64,000 nt of DNA from Arthrobacter sp. zg-Y1110 (GTDB lineage: Bacteria > Actinomycetota > Actinomycetes > Actinomycetales > Micrococcaceae), in contig NZ_CP104272.1 of the NCBI RefSeq assembly GCF_025244865.1, positions 806,001-870,000 on the forward strand. Direction: 5' to 3'. Numbering within the stretch: position 1 is the stretch's first letter; the number at the start of each line of letters is the position of its first letter. Shown here in pieces: positions 1 to 9,440 of the stretch. Both the position numbers and the translations under genes were made by a program. The notes beneath the pieces are model-generated. The model saw only the letters and a list, made by a program, of their open reading frames with translations, ran no database searches and was not told the DNA's origin.

Positions 1-1
1 A

Positions 2-1306
2 GCACTGCTGCTCAGCGGCTGCGGGGGAAGCGACTCCGACGCCGCCAACAGCAACGGCAGCGGAGGGGAATCGAAGGAAAGCGCCAAGGGGAAGAGCGAA
101 TCGGACTTCAAGCACCTGAGTATTTTTGACGTCGAGGCGGAAGTTCCCGAGGACGTGGAGCGGGTGCCGCTCGAATTTGCCGGAAGCCCGCGTGAGGAGA
201 TGAGCGCACACGACGGGAAACTGTTCACTTACGACAACAACTCTTTGTTTGTCGCCGACTATGCCACGGGTAAGCCTCCGGCCGGGTACCCAACCTCCGA
301 CGGAGAAGGTTCGCAACACGCTGCCCTCTATCGGGGAATGGGATTCGTCGAGTTGTTCACCCTGCCGGTGGCAGCGGACGGTTACCTGTACTTCTCGGAC
401 CGGTCGGTGGAGGGAGAGCCCGACGACGGCGAACAAGAACTGGCCCGCTTCGATCTGGCAACGGGCCTGCCCGAAGTGCTGGCAACCACTACCGAATTCC
501 CGCAGATTACGGTGCACGACGGCGTCCTCTACTATCTGGCGGACGGTTTGCTCACCGCATTGGACACCGGCACCGGCAATCAGCTCTGGCAGGTGGACTG
601 CGATGTGGAATCCGCCCTCGATGTGGTGCTGGCAGTAAGTGATAACGCCGTCGGAGTGATGCACACCTATACGTTTGATGCGTTCAACCTCGAAGACGGC
701 GAGCAGGTTGTGGACCGCGACGCCGAGACCTTCTTCGTGGGTCTCGCTGCCGGCCCCGACGACTTCTACCTGGCTGAGCGCACCGAGGAGACCCAGAGCG
801 ACTATTTCACCAGTGCTTCGAACCTGTACCGGATTAGCGGCAGCAGTGGTGACGAGGAGAAAATCGCCACTACCCGGGAAACGGACTCACCGGAACTGAC
901 GAATCTGCAGATGGCCGTACATGACGGCACCATCGTGCTTAAGAGCGATTCAGAGGTCCACGCCGTAGATGAGGCTTCCGGAGAAACCCGCTGGATCGCA
1001 TCGGTCCGCGATAAGCCGTTCGATCGAGAGTTTGAGCGGGATATCCCGTACGTGGACCTTTTCGCCGCCTTCGACGCGGACACGGTGTACATCTATGCCA
1101 CCGGCGAAGCGGAACCGGATGACGAGGACACCACGAGCCGGTTGCTGGCGCTGGATATCGCCAGCGGCGAGATGCGTGCCGCCTACGACATCGATGCTCC
1201 CCGCCAGTCAGCCGGGCCGAAGATCGACGGCGGCAACCTTCTGATCCACCACGCAGGCAGCTCACAGGCGGATGATGAGGTGCTGGTCCTGCCCACGGTC
1301 CCCTAA
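2..1306 (+). CDS. PQQ-like beta-propeller lipoprotein (5' end outside window)
   Basis: The reading frame is open from base 2 and begins inside a lipoprotein signal: LLSGC, with the lipidation cysteine at bases 20-22, followed by a Ser/Gly/Asp/Lys linker. The true start therefore lies upstream, and the GTG at 155 is internal. The rest (about 400 residues) is acidic and shows repeated blade-like segments such as LYYLADGLLTALDTGTG and HAVDEASGETRW, typical of PQQ/pyrrolo-quinoline-type propellers in surface lipoproteins. I see no catalytic motif, so a binding or scaffold role at the outer face of the membrane is the limit of inference. Substrate unknown. Confidence 0.8.
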   Translation, partial: ALLLSGCGGSDSDAANSNGSGGESKESAKGKSESDFKHLSIFDVEAEVPEDVERVPLEFAGSPREEMSAHDGKLFTYDNNSLFVADYATGKPPAGYPTSDGEGSQHAALYRGMGFVELFTLPVAADGYLYFSDRSVEGEPDDGEQELARFDLATGLPEVLATTTEFPQITVHDGVLYYLADGLLTALDTGTGNQLWQVDCDVESALDVVLAVSDNAVGVMHTYTFDAFNLEDGEQVVDRDAETFFVGLAAGPDDFYLAERTEETQSDYFTSASNLYRISGSSGDEEKIATTRETDSPELTNLQMAVHDGTIVLKSDSEVHAVDEASGETRWIASVRDKPFDREFERDIPYVDLFAAFDADTVYIYATGEAEPDDEDTTSRLLALDIASGEMRAAYDIDAPRQSAGPKIDGGNLLIHHAGSSQADDEVLVLPTVP

Positions 1307-1370
1307 TCCTGCCAGGGAGGGGGATTCGCCTGAACCTGCGGCATGCTGACATACTGTTGGTAAACCCGAA

Positions 1371-1844
1371 ATGAAGGCGGATCCCTCGATGTCACCCCGC
1401 AAACTGTTCCGCACCCTTGCCCTGGCCGAAGCTGTGACCTGGACCCTGCTCCTGATCGGCATGTTCGCCAAGTACGTGCTGCATTTTGAAGCCCTGACGC
1501 CCATCTTCGGCGGCCTGCACGGCTTCGTCTTCCTGGCCTACGGCGTGGTCACCCTCTTTGTCTGGGCCAACCAGAAATGGCCGGCGCGCACCGGCATCCT
1601 CGGCCTGGCCACCACGGTGATCCCGTGGGCCACCATCCCCTTCGAGAAGTCGGTGGACCGACGCGGCATGTTGAAAGGCGGCTGGCGGATGGCCCCCGGC
1701 GGCGAAGAGCCCACCAACGGCGTGGACCGGATTGCCGCCCTGGTGCTGCGCCGCCCCGTCGCCGCCGGGGCCGTAGCCTTGGTTGCCGTGGCAGTGGTCT
1801 TCGGCGTCCTGCTCTACCTCGGCCCGCCCGTACAACTGGGGTAA
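1371..1844 (+). CDS. DUF3817 integral membrane protein
   Basis: This 157-residue protein has about four hydrophobic segments: an N-terminal helix around the AEAVTWTLLLIGMFAKY stretch, then GGLHGFVFLAYGVV, a third around 75-90 and a C-terminal helix near 135-152. The layout matches the DUF3817 family, whose members are small actinobacterial membrane proteins of unknown function. A second in-frame ATG at 1389 (MSPRKLF) may be the real start, because family proteins usually begin close to the first helix. It converges with the MFS pump downstream. No function can be assigned. Confidence 0.8.
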   Translation: MKADPSMSPRKLFRTLALAEAVTWTLLLIGMFAKYVLHFEALTPIFGGLHGFVFLAYGVVTLFVWANQKWPARTGILGLATTVIPWATIPFEKSVDRRGMLKGGWRMAPGGEEPTNGVDRIAALVLRRPVAAGAVALVAVAVVFGVLLYLGPPVQLG

Positions 1845-1863
1845 GCGTTCCGAAGGGTAAGCC

Positions 1864-3183
1864 CTAGGACTCCGTGGCCAGCGGGGCGCCCGGCTCAGCC
1901 GGGACAGCACCCGGAGCGGCACCGCGACGCAGTCGCCGCCGGCCCGGACGGTTGGAGCCGCCGCCGCGGTACGCCGTCGTCGCCGTGGCCAGAATGAGGA
2001 CGATCAGGGCGGCGCAGCCGATGATGACCGAAACCATGGCCATTGCCCCGCCGCCGAGAATGCCGACCAGCGGGCTGATGATCCCGGCCAGGCCCACCTG
2101 CAGGGCACCGATCAGTGCTGCGGCGCTGCCTGCCATGTGCCCGTAGTCGTTCAGGGCGAGTATGGAGGAGTTCGAAGCGATGAAGCCGTGCATGGCCAGG
2201 ACCAGCCACAATCCGGCGGTCAGGCCGGCGGCACCGCCGAGGCCGGTCAGCACGATCACCGGCAGCAGGACGGTCAGCCCCAGCAGCAGGATCACTGCCA
2301 GCCGCAGGATGCCCATGGGGGAGTAGCGGTGCACGAGCCACGCGTTGAGCTGCGCAGAGATAACCATGCCGACGCCGTTGATCGCGAACACTCCGGCGTA
2401 CTGTGCCGGGCTGAGGCCGTATTCGTCCTGGAAGACGAACGGCGAGCCCACCACGTAACTCATGATCACTGCCATGCCCAGGCCGGGAATGGTGGCCAGT
2501 GCCAGGAACTGCCGGTCCTTCAGCAGGACCCGGAAGCCGCTGAAGGTACTGGCGCCGCCCTTGGTCCGGCGCCGTTCCGGCGGCAGCGTTTCGGGCATCC
2601 ACTTCAGTACGATCGCTCCGAGGACCACGCCGATCAGCGCCAGCGTCAGGAACACCGCCCGCCAGTTCCACAGGCCCGAAACAGCCTGCCCGATGCTGGG
2701 CGCCAGCAGCGGGGCGAGGCCGATGATCAGCATCAGCCGGGAGAGCATCGCTGCGGCGGAGGAACCGGTGAACCGGTCACGGACCACGGCGAGGGCCACC
2801 ACGCCGGCGGCGGCGTTAAAGAAGCCCTGCAGCAGGCGCAGCACAATCAGCGCGCCGATGTTGGGAGCCAGGAAACACAGCAGCGAAACCACCACGTGCA
2901 GGGCAATGCCGATGATCAGCGGCAGCCGCCGGCCGAACCGGTCCGAGAACGGTCCGATGACCAGCTGCCCGACGGCGGCACCTAGCAGGGTGCCGGAAAG
3001 GGTGAACTGGGCGGCGGCGGCACTGGTGTGAAGGTCCTCGGCAACCTCCGGCAGCGCGGGAAGATACATGTCGGTGGTCACGGCCGGCAGTGCGGCCAGC
3101 GCACCGAGCATCAGGATGTACTTAATGCTGGTGCGGCGTGCGGTGCGGTTTCGTGTTCCGGTCTTGGGCGGGGTATCGCTCAC
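1864..3183 (-). CDS. Bcr/CflA-type MFS multidrug efflux transporter
   Basis: This 439-residue protein has about 12 hydrophobic helices. The first is followed by AVTTDMYLPALPEVAEDL, the TDMYLP signature of the Bcr/CflA drug:proton antiporters. The loop 2-3 motif appears as GPFSDRFGRRLPL. The C-terminus is a basic, proline- and alanine-rich tail, longer than usual. The family exports drugs such as bicyclomycin, chloramphenicol or sulfonamides across the cytoplasmic membrane; the substrate here cannot be read from sequence. It stands alone, with its promoter expected in 3184-3215, next to the end of the SDR gene. Confidence 0.88.
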   Translation of the reverse strand: MSDTPPKTGTRNRTARRTSIKYILMLGALAALPAVTTDMYLPALPEVAEDLHTSAAAAQFTLSGTLLGAAVGQLVIGPFSDRFGRRLPLIIGIALHVVVSLLCFLAPNIGALIVLRLLQGFFNAAAGVVALAVVRDRFTGSSAAAMLSRLMLIIGLAPLLAPSIGQAVSGLWNWRAVFLTLALIGVVLGAIVLKWMPETLPPERRRTKGGASTFSGFRVLLKDRQFLALATIPGLGMAVIMSYVVGSPFVFQDEYGLSPAQYAGVFAINGVGMVISAQLNAWLVHRYSPMGILRLAVILLLGLTVLLPVIVLTGLGGAAGLTAGLWLVLAMHGFIASNSSILALNDYGHMAGSAAALIGALQVGLAGIISPLVGILGGGAMAMVSVIIGCAALIVLILATATTAYRGGGSNRPGRRRLRRGAAPGAVPAEPGAPLATES

Positions 3184-3215
3184 GGGGCTCCTGGTGCAGG
3201 TACGGTTACAAAATC

Positions 3216-4061
3216 CTAAGGGTGCCGGACACCGGCTCCGGCCAAAACGGCCCGGTAGCCTTCCCGGTACGTGGGGTAGGCAAACTCGAATCCGGTTCCG
3301 AGCAGCCGCCGGTTGCTCAGCCTGCGGTTGCCGCCGCGGCTGCTGGACGTTTCGCCCGCCGGCGGCAGTTCCCGGCCGAGTTCGGCAGCCAGGAAACCGA
3401 GCACCTCGGCCAGCTCCACCGGCTCCATATCCACTCCAACATAGAGCGGCGCGGGATGCGAAACCCGGGTGGCCAGATGCACGATGGCCGCGGCGGCGTC
3501 GTCCCGGTGGATCCGGTTGGTCAGCTGGGTTCTGGCAGGTACGACGGCGGTTCCGGCGCTCACGGAATCGATCAGCCGGGTGCGTCCCGGCCCGTAGATC
3601 CCGGACAGCCTCAGCACCACCGCGTCGGGGCGGCGGGCGTGCAGCAGTTGTTCGGCCTCAAGGATGACGGCACCCGTGGCCGACGCCGGGCGGGCCGGGG
3701 TTTCCTCGTCCACCTCGCCGCCGTCGGCGTCGCCGTATACCGCGGTGGAGGAAACGAACAGGATGCGGCGCGGCTCCACGCCGTCGCGCTCAAGCGCGTC
3801 CAGGACGTTGGCGGTGCCGGTGACGTAGGCGGCACGGTAGGCCTCCTCGGTCCGCTGATCGGCGGCCACCGCAATGACGACGACGTCGGTGTCCGCAGGA
3901 ATGCGCGGCAGGTCGCCGGCCAGGTCCACGGCAGATCCGGTGATTTGCTTCGGCAGTTTCTCCGGGGAGCGCCGCCACCCGAGCACGGAAAAGCCGGCCG
4001 CAGCAAACCGCAGGCCGGCCTCCGTGCCCAGATCGCCGCAGCCGGCGATCAGGACCGTCAT
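3216..4061 (-). CDS. NAD(P)-dependent epimerase/SDR-family protein (YeeZ-like)
   Basis: The protein has 281 residues. It opens with a beta-strand and a glycine-rich nucleotide loop, MTVLIAGCGDLGTEAG, typical of extended short-chain dehydrogenases of the YeeZ type. Later motifs include FVSSTAVYGDADGG (catalytic Ser/Tyr region), LRLSGIYGPGRTRL and NRIHRDDAAAA, all epimerase-family hallmarks. It is cytosolic and probably binds NAD(P). The substrate is unknown, although nucleotide-sugar epimerase-like chemistry is typical of the fold. Three bases separate it from the DJ-1/PfpI gene upstream, so the two are likely co-transcribed. Confidence 0.82.
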   Translation of the reverse strand: MTVLIAGCGDLGTEAGLRFAAAGFSVLGWRRSPEKLPKQITGSAVDLAGDLPRIPADTDVVVIAVAADQRTEEAYRAAYVTGTANVLDALERDGVEPRRILFVSSTAVYGDADGGEVDEETPARPASATGAVILEAEQLLHARRPDAVVLRLSGIYGPGRTRLIDSVSAGTAVVPARTQLTNRIHRDDAAAAIVHLATRVSHPAPLYVGVDMEPVELAEVLGFLAAELGRELPPAGETSSSRGGNRRLSNRRLLGTGFEFAYPTYREGYRAVLAGAGVRHP

Positions 4062-4064
4062 GTT

Positions 4065-4766
4065 CTACTCAGCCAGTGCGGAGATGACGGCCTTGGCCAC
4101 ATCCTCGCTGGACTGGGGGTTCTGGCCGGAAATCAGGTTCCGGTCGCGGACCACGTAGCTGGTCCAGGCGGGGCCGGTTTCGATCACGGCGCCCTTGTTC
4201 CGGAGCACTTCCTCCACGAACCAGGGGGTGTTCTCTCCGGTGCCGCCGTTCAGCTCCTCCTCGTCGGTGAAGACGGTGAGCTTGCGGCCGGAGAAGATGA
4301 ACTTGCCGTCTTCGGTCTCGGCGGCCAGCAGGCCGGCCGGGCCGTGGCAGAACGGGGCAATGATCTTGCCCGCGGCGTCAGCCGCAATGAGGATCCGGCC
4401 CATGTCCTTGTCGAACGCCAGGTCCGCCATGGGACCGTGCCCGCCCGGCATCACCACGGCGTCGTACTCCGACACGTCTGCGTCGGCGAGCACCAGCGGC
4501 GAGGAGAGCTCGGCGTCAATGTAGGCAATGTACTGGGTGAAGGCGGCAGCCTTTTCCGGGCTGCCGGCGGACTCGGGAGCCAGGCTGACCTGGTCCACGG
4601 TGGGCTTCACGCCGCCGGGGGTGGCGATGCGGACGGTGTGTCCGGCTTCGCGCAGTACCCGGTGGGATTCAACCAGTTCCTCGGCCCAGTAGCCGGTGGG
4701 GTGTTCGCTGCCGTCCTTCATGGTGAGGGAGTCTGCTGCGGATACAACCATCAGGATATTTGCCAT
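4065..4766 (-). CDS. DJ-1/PfpI family protein (type 1 glutamine amidotransferase-like)
   Basis: The 233-residue protein has the DJ-1/PfpI/ThiJ fold. The nucleophile elbow is visible as IAPFCHGPAGLL, with the conserved cysteine in CHG, preceded by YDAVVMPGGHGPMADLA. This matches HchA-like glyoxalase III/chaperone relatives that act on reactive carbonyls such as methylglyoxal; chaperone or glyoxalase activity is family knowledge and not seen here. It lies 44 bases downstream of an aldo/keto reductase and just upstream of an SDR. A carbonyl or electrophile detoxification operon of AKR, DJ-1 and SDR is therefore plausible. Confidence 0.87.
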   Translation of the reverse strand: MANILMVVSAADSLTMKDGSEHPTGYWAEELVESHRVLREAGHTVRIATPGGVKPTVDQVSLAPESAGSPEKAAAFTQYIAYIDAELSSPLVLADADVSEYDAVVMPGGHGPMADLAFDKDMGRILIAADAAGKIIAPFCHGPAGLLAAETEDGKFIFSGRKLTVFTDEEELNGGTGENTPWFVEEVLRNKGAVIETGPAWTSYVVRDRNLISGQNPQSSEDVAKAVISALAE

Positions 4767-4810
4767 GCGTTCTTTTTTCCTTTGCTTGGCGGGAAAAGCG
4801 GAAAGTGTTT

Positions 4811-5701
4811 TTACTTGGCCGGTGCTGCGGCGGCGCCGGCGGCGTCCAGCTCAGCGAAGGTGGCGTCGTCGAGTGAGATGTCTGCGGCACCCAGGTTGTC
4901 TTCGAGGTGCTCGATGGAGCCGGTGCCCGGGATCGGCATCATGACCGGGGAGCGGCGCAGCAGCCAGGCCAGGGCAACCTGCGAGGTGCTGGCGTTCAGG
5001 CGCTTGGCCGCTTCGTCCACGGGGCCGCCCGGCCGGGCCAGCTCGCCGGCGGAGATCGGAGCCCAGGGGATGAAGCCGATGCCGTTGTCTTCGGCGTACT
5101 TCAGCACGTCCTCGGAGGAACGGTCGGTGAGGTTGTAGCGGTTCTGCACGGTGGAGACGGTGAAGAACTTCGACGCGGCTTCCAGCTCGGCAACGGAGAC
5201 CTGGGACAGGCCGAGTGCCTTCACCTTGCCCTCCTGCTGGAGATCGCGCAGGACAGCGAACTGCTCTTCGGGATCGACCTTGGGGTCAATGCGGTGCAGC
5301 TGCAGCAGGTCCAGGGAATCAACCCGCAGCTTGCGCAGCGCGAGTTCGGTCTGCTGGCGCAGGTATTCGGGGCGGCCCACCGGTACCCAGACGTCGGGCC
5401 CGGTGCGGACGAAGCCGACCTTGGTGGCGATGCGGACGCCGTCCGGGTAGGGGTAGAGCGCCTCGGCGATGATTTCTTCGCTGATGTTCGGTCCGTAGGA
5501 GTCTGCGGTGTCGATGAAGTCGACGCCCAGCTCGACGGCGCGGCGCACCACGTCGACGGCGGTGCCGCGGCTTTCCGGCTCGCCCCAGATACCGGGTCCC
5601 ACAATCCGCATGGCGCCGAAGCCCAGGCGGTGGACAATGCCGAGGTCCTTGAGGTCGATGGTGGGGGACAGGGCGGGAGTCGTTTCCGTCGTATCAGTCA
5701 T
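4811..5701 (-). CDS. Aldo/keto reductase
   Basis: This 296-residue (alpha/beta)8 barrel reductase has the catalytic tetrad readable as FIDTADSYGPN (Asp and Tyr), IATKVG (Lys) and LLQLHRID (His). The C-terminal cofactor region PVMMPIPGTGSIEHLEDN is the usual NADPH phosphate-binding segment. It should reduce aldehydes or ketones with NADPH in the cytosol. It is the first gene of a probable three-gene minus-strand operon (AKR, DJ-1/PfpI, SDR). Its promoter would lie in 5702-5928, shared with the divergent aldehyde dehydrogenase. Confidence 0.9.
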   Translation of the reverse strand: MTDTTETTPALSPTIDLKDLGIVHRLGFGAMRIVGPGIWGEPESRGTAVDVVRRAVELGVDFIDTADSYGPNISEEIIAEALYPYPDGVRIATKVGFVRTGPDVWVPVGRPEYLRQQTELALRKLRVDSLDLLQLHRIDPKVDPEEQFAVLRDLQQEGKVKALGLSQVSVAELEAASKFFTVSTVQNRYNLTDRSSEDVLKYAEDNGIGFIPWAPISAGELARPGGPVDEAAKRLNASTSQVALAWLLRRSPVMMPIPGTGSIEHLEDNLGAADISLDDATFAELDAAGAAAAPAK

Positions 5702-5854
5702 ATTGGCGTCAACAAGGCCCGTCGCCGGGTTTATTCCTCAGCATCCTTACATAGGTGCCGGCGGCACCCTTTCGGACCCTGTTGTCCGGACCCCCGGGGT
5801 GGGCTACCTTGTACCCACCGCGGCAGGGCATTCGAAGCTGTCAGCCGGCGAGTA

Positions 5855-5917
5855 CAGCAGCAACACGGATCAGCAGCGTCACGGATACAGCAGCGACAGA
5901 TCAGCAGCAACACAGAG
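5855..5917 (+). repeat. Four tandem ~16-bp units in the leader of the aldehyde dehydrogenase gene
   Basis: Four consecutive imperfect copies of CAGCAGCAACACGGAT occur at 5855-5870, 5871-5887, 5888-5901 and 5902-5917, with lengths 16, 17, 14 and 16. The last copy runs into the ribosome-binding site AGAGAGG (5914-5920) of the gene at 5929. It is either a slippage-prone untranslated leader or an array of regulator sites. Confidence 0.75.
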
Positions 5918-5928
5918 AGGTGTTGGCG

Positions 5929-7416
5929 ATGACAAAGACTTCCGCCCAGGTGGTGACCGGGCTGTACATCAACGGTGAGCCCCGGAGGACGCAGGAAACC
6001 CTGGCCGTCGCGGATCCTGCCAGGCCCGGGCAGGTGGCGGGCCACGCAGCGGCTGCGTCGCCGGAGGACGTGGCGGACGCCGTCGGTGCTGCAAAGGCGG
6101 CCTTTCCCGCCTGGTCGGCGCTGTCGGCGCAGGAACGGGCGGCGCGGATGGCCGACGCGATTGCAGGCATAGCCGACCTGCGGGATGAGGACGCGGCCAT
6201 CCTGTCCCGGGAGAACGGCAAAATCGTTATGGAGAGCTGGGTGGACACCCTCGTTTTCGAGCTCCGCTGGCAGCTTGCCCTGTCCCTGGCCGATCAGGTG
6301 GATCAGGACGGGATCCTCGAACCGGCGCCGGGCATCCCCGTGACCACCACCGTGTCCTACCAGCCGCTGGGTGTGGTGACTGTGATTGTGCCCTTCAACT
6401 GGCCGGTCGCAATCCTCGGCGCGTCCCTGCCCCACGCCCTGCTGGCAGGGAACACCGCCATCGTTAAACCGCCGCCCACCGCGCCGCTGGCAACCACCCG
6501 GATTGTGCAGCGCGTTGCCGAAAAACTGCCGCCGGGAGTGCTGAACGTCGTCACCGGCCGGGACAGCGACCTGTCCGGCCTGATCCGGAACGACGACGTT
6601 GCCAAGGTCTGTTTCACCGGCAGCGTCAACGGCGGCAAACGCATCATGGAAATGGCCTCCGGGTCCTTGACCCGGGTCACCCTCGAGCTCGGGGGAAACG
6701 ACGCGGCCATCATCCTCGACGATGCATTGCTGGACGACACCCGGCTGGACCGCCTCCATGCGGCGGTCTTCGATACAACGGGCCAGATCTGCATGAACGC
6801 GAAGCGGATCTACGTTCACCGCTCCCGCTTCGAAGAACTGGTGCAGGGACTGTCCGCCCGGTTGGAAAACGCCGTGATCGGCTACGGCCTCGACGAAGGA
6901 ACAACCATGGGGCCGCTGCATTCACCGGCGCAGAAGGCCTTCGTGGAAGACCTGATCGAGGAGGCAGAGACTGCCGGCGCCGAGGTCCGCCGGTTCGGCA
7001 CCCTTCCCCGGGATCCGGAACTGCGGGACGGCAACTTCCTGCGCCCGGCGCTGGTCCTTGATCCGCCGCCGGAACTGCGAGTGGTCACCGAGGAGCAGTT
7101 CGGGCCCGTGGTTCCAATCATTCCGTTTGATTCCGAAGACGAAGCCATTACCTGGGCGAACGACAGTTGGGCGGGGCTCTGCGGCTCGGTCTGGACCGAG
7201 GATCCGGCCAGGGCCAACGCGGTCGGTTCGCGCCTGGCCTGCGGCTATGTGTGGGTCAACGACCACGGAGCGACCCGCTTGGACCTTCGCGCACCGTTCG
7301 GCGGCATGAAGCAGTCCGGCATGGGCCGTGAACAGGGAATCCAAGGCGTCCGGGCTTTCCAGGACACCCGATCCATTGCCCACCTTGACGAGGTTGCAGC
7401 CGCGGCTGCGCACTGA
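5929..7416 (+). CDS. NAD(P)-dependent aldehyde dehydrogenase (vanillin dehydrogenase candidate)
   Basis: The ATG at 5929 is preceded by AGAGAGG eight bases upstream, giving 495 residues. ALDH motifs are clear: VIVPFNWPVAI (near residue 150), FTGSVNGGKRIM, the general base Glu in LELGGNDAAIIL, the nucleophile Cys in TTGQICMNAKRI, and a C-terminal FGGMKQSGMGRE. The enzyme oxidises an aldehyde to a carboxylate. It is followed after 21 bases by a LigM-like O-demethylase acting on methoxylated benzoates, so a vanillin- or syringaldehyde-type substrate feeding that enzyme is a reasonable inference from context; the sequence alone does not fix the substrate. The frame is open further upstream through the tandem repeat, but there is no ribosome-binding site there. 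Confidence 0.9.
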   Translation: MTKTSAQVVTGLYINGEPRRTQETLAVADPARPGQVAGHAAAASPEDVADAVGAAKAAFPAWSALSAQERAARMADAIAGIADLRDEDAAILSRENGKIVMESWVDTLVFELRWQLALSLADQVDQDGILEPAPGIPVTTTVSYQPLGVVTVIVPFNWPVAILGASLPHALLAGNTAIVKPPPTAPLATTRIVQRVAEKLPPGVLNVVTGRDSDLSGLIRNDDVAKVCFTGSVNGGKRIMEMASGSLTRVTLELGGNDAAIILDDALLDDTRLDRLHAAVFDTTGQICMNAKRIYVHRSRFEELVQGLSARLENAVIGYGLDEGTTMGPLHSPAQKAFVEDLIEEAETAGAEVRRFGTLPRDPELRDGNFLRPALVLDPPPELRVVTEEQFGPVVPIIPFDSEDEAITWANDSWAGLCGSVWTEDPARANAVGSRLACGYVWVNDHGATRLDLRAPFGGMKQSGMGREQGIQGVRAFQDTRSIAHLDEVAAAAAH

Positions 7417-8847
<1,431 letters not shown>

Positions 8848-8957
8848 CCGGAACCGGCTCGACGGACAGCTGCGGCCCGGACGAATCTGCCGGACGAGGA
8901 CTGAAGCTGTCCGCAGCACTGTTCCACGACGTCGTCGGCGCCCCTATCGTCAATGCC

Positions 8958-9347
8958 ATGGACTGGAAAATCGAGCTCGTCCCCGTGCCGGTGTCCGACG
9001 TCGACGCCTCCAAGAACTTCTATGTGAACCAGGTGGGCTTCAACGCCGACTACGACGAACGCATCAATGAAGGCCTGCGCTTTGTGCAGCTCACCCCGCC
9101 GGGCTCGGCCTGCTCGGTGGTGATCGGCCCGGGGACCACGGATATGGTTCCCGGTACCCAGCGGATCCAGGTAGTGGTCCCCAGCGCTGCCGACGCCCGA
9201 CAGCACCTGGTGGACCACGGTGTGGCGGCCAGCGACATCACTCCGCTGGACTGGGGAATGTTTGTCTACTTCAGCGACCCGGACGGTAATCAGTGGTCGC
9301 TGCAGGAAATGCCGGAGATCCCGCCCACCCTGCCGTCGCAGCTGTAG
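8958..9347 (+). CDS. VOC (glyoxalase/bleomycin-resistance) family protein
   Basis: This is a 129-residue single-domain protein with the vicinal-oxygen-chelate pattern: an N-terminal VPVPVSDVDASKNFYVNQ module and a C-terminal YFSDPDGNQWSLQE module. The final Asp-Pro-(Asp/Glu)-Gly-Asn turn and Glu are the typical metal or substrate positions. Family members include dioxygenases, lyases and drug-binding proteins, so no substrate is inferred. It lies 110 bases after the LigM-like gene on the same strand and could belong to that transcript, although the gap contains no obvious terminator or promoter. The start is the ATG at 8958. Confidence 0.85.
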   Translation: MDWKIELVPVPVSDVDASKNFYVNQVGFNADYDERINEGLRFVQLTPPGSACSVVIGPGTTDMVPGTQRIQVVVPSAADARQHLVDHGVAASDITPLDWGMFVYFSDPDGNQWSLQEMPEIPPTLPSQL

Positions 9348-9440
9348 CAGAGGGCAACTAACCGCGCTTGACCTCAACCGCACTTGAGCCTGTTGACTTC
9401 GAGCAGCACAGCCGGAATCAACATCCTCAAGGAGCATCAC

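Noticed and set aside
3138..5138. A 666-codon open frame opposite the SDR and DJ-1 genes
   Set aside because: The opposite strand encodes clear SDR, DJ-1 and AKR proteins; this frame is Gly/Arg-rich shadow sequence.
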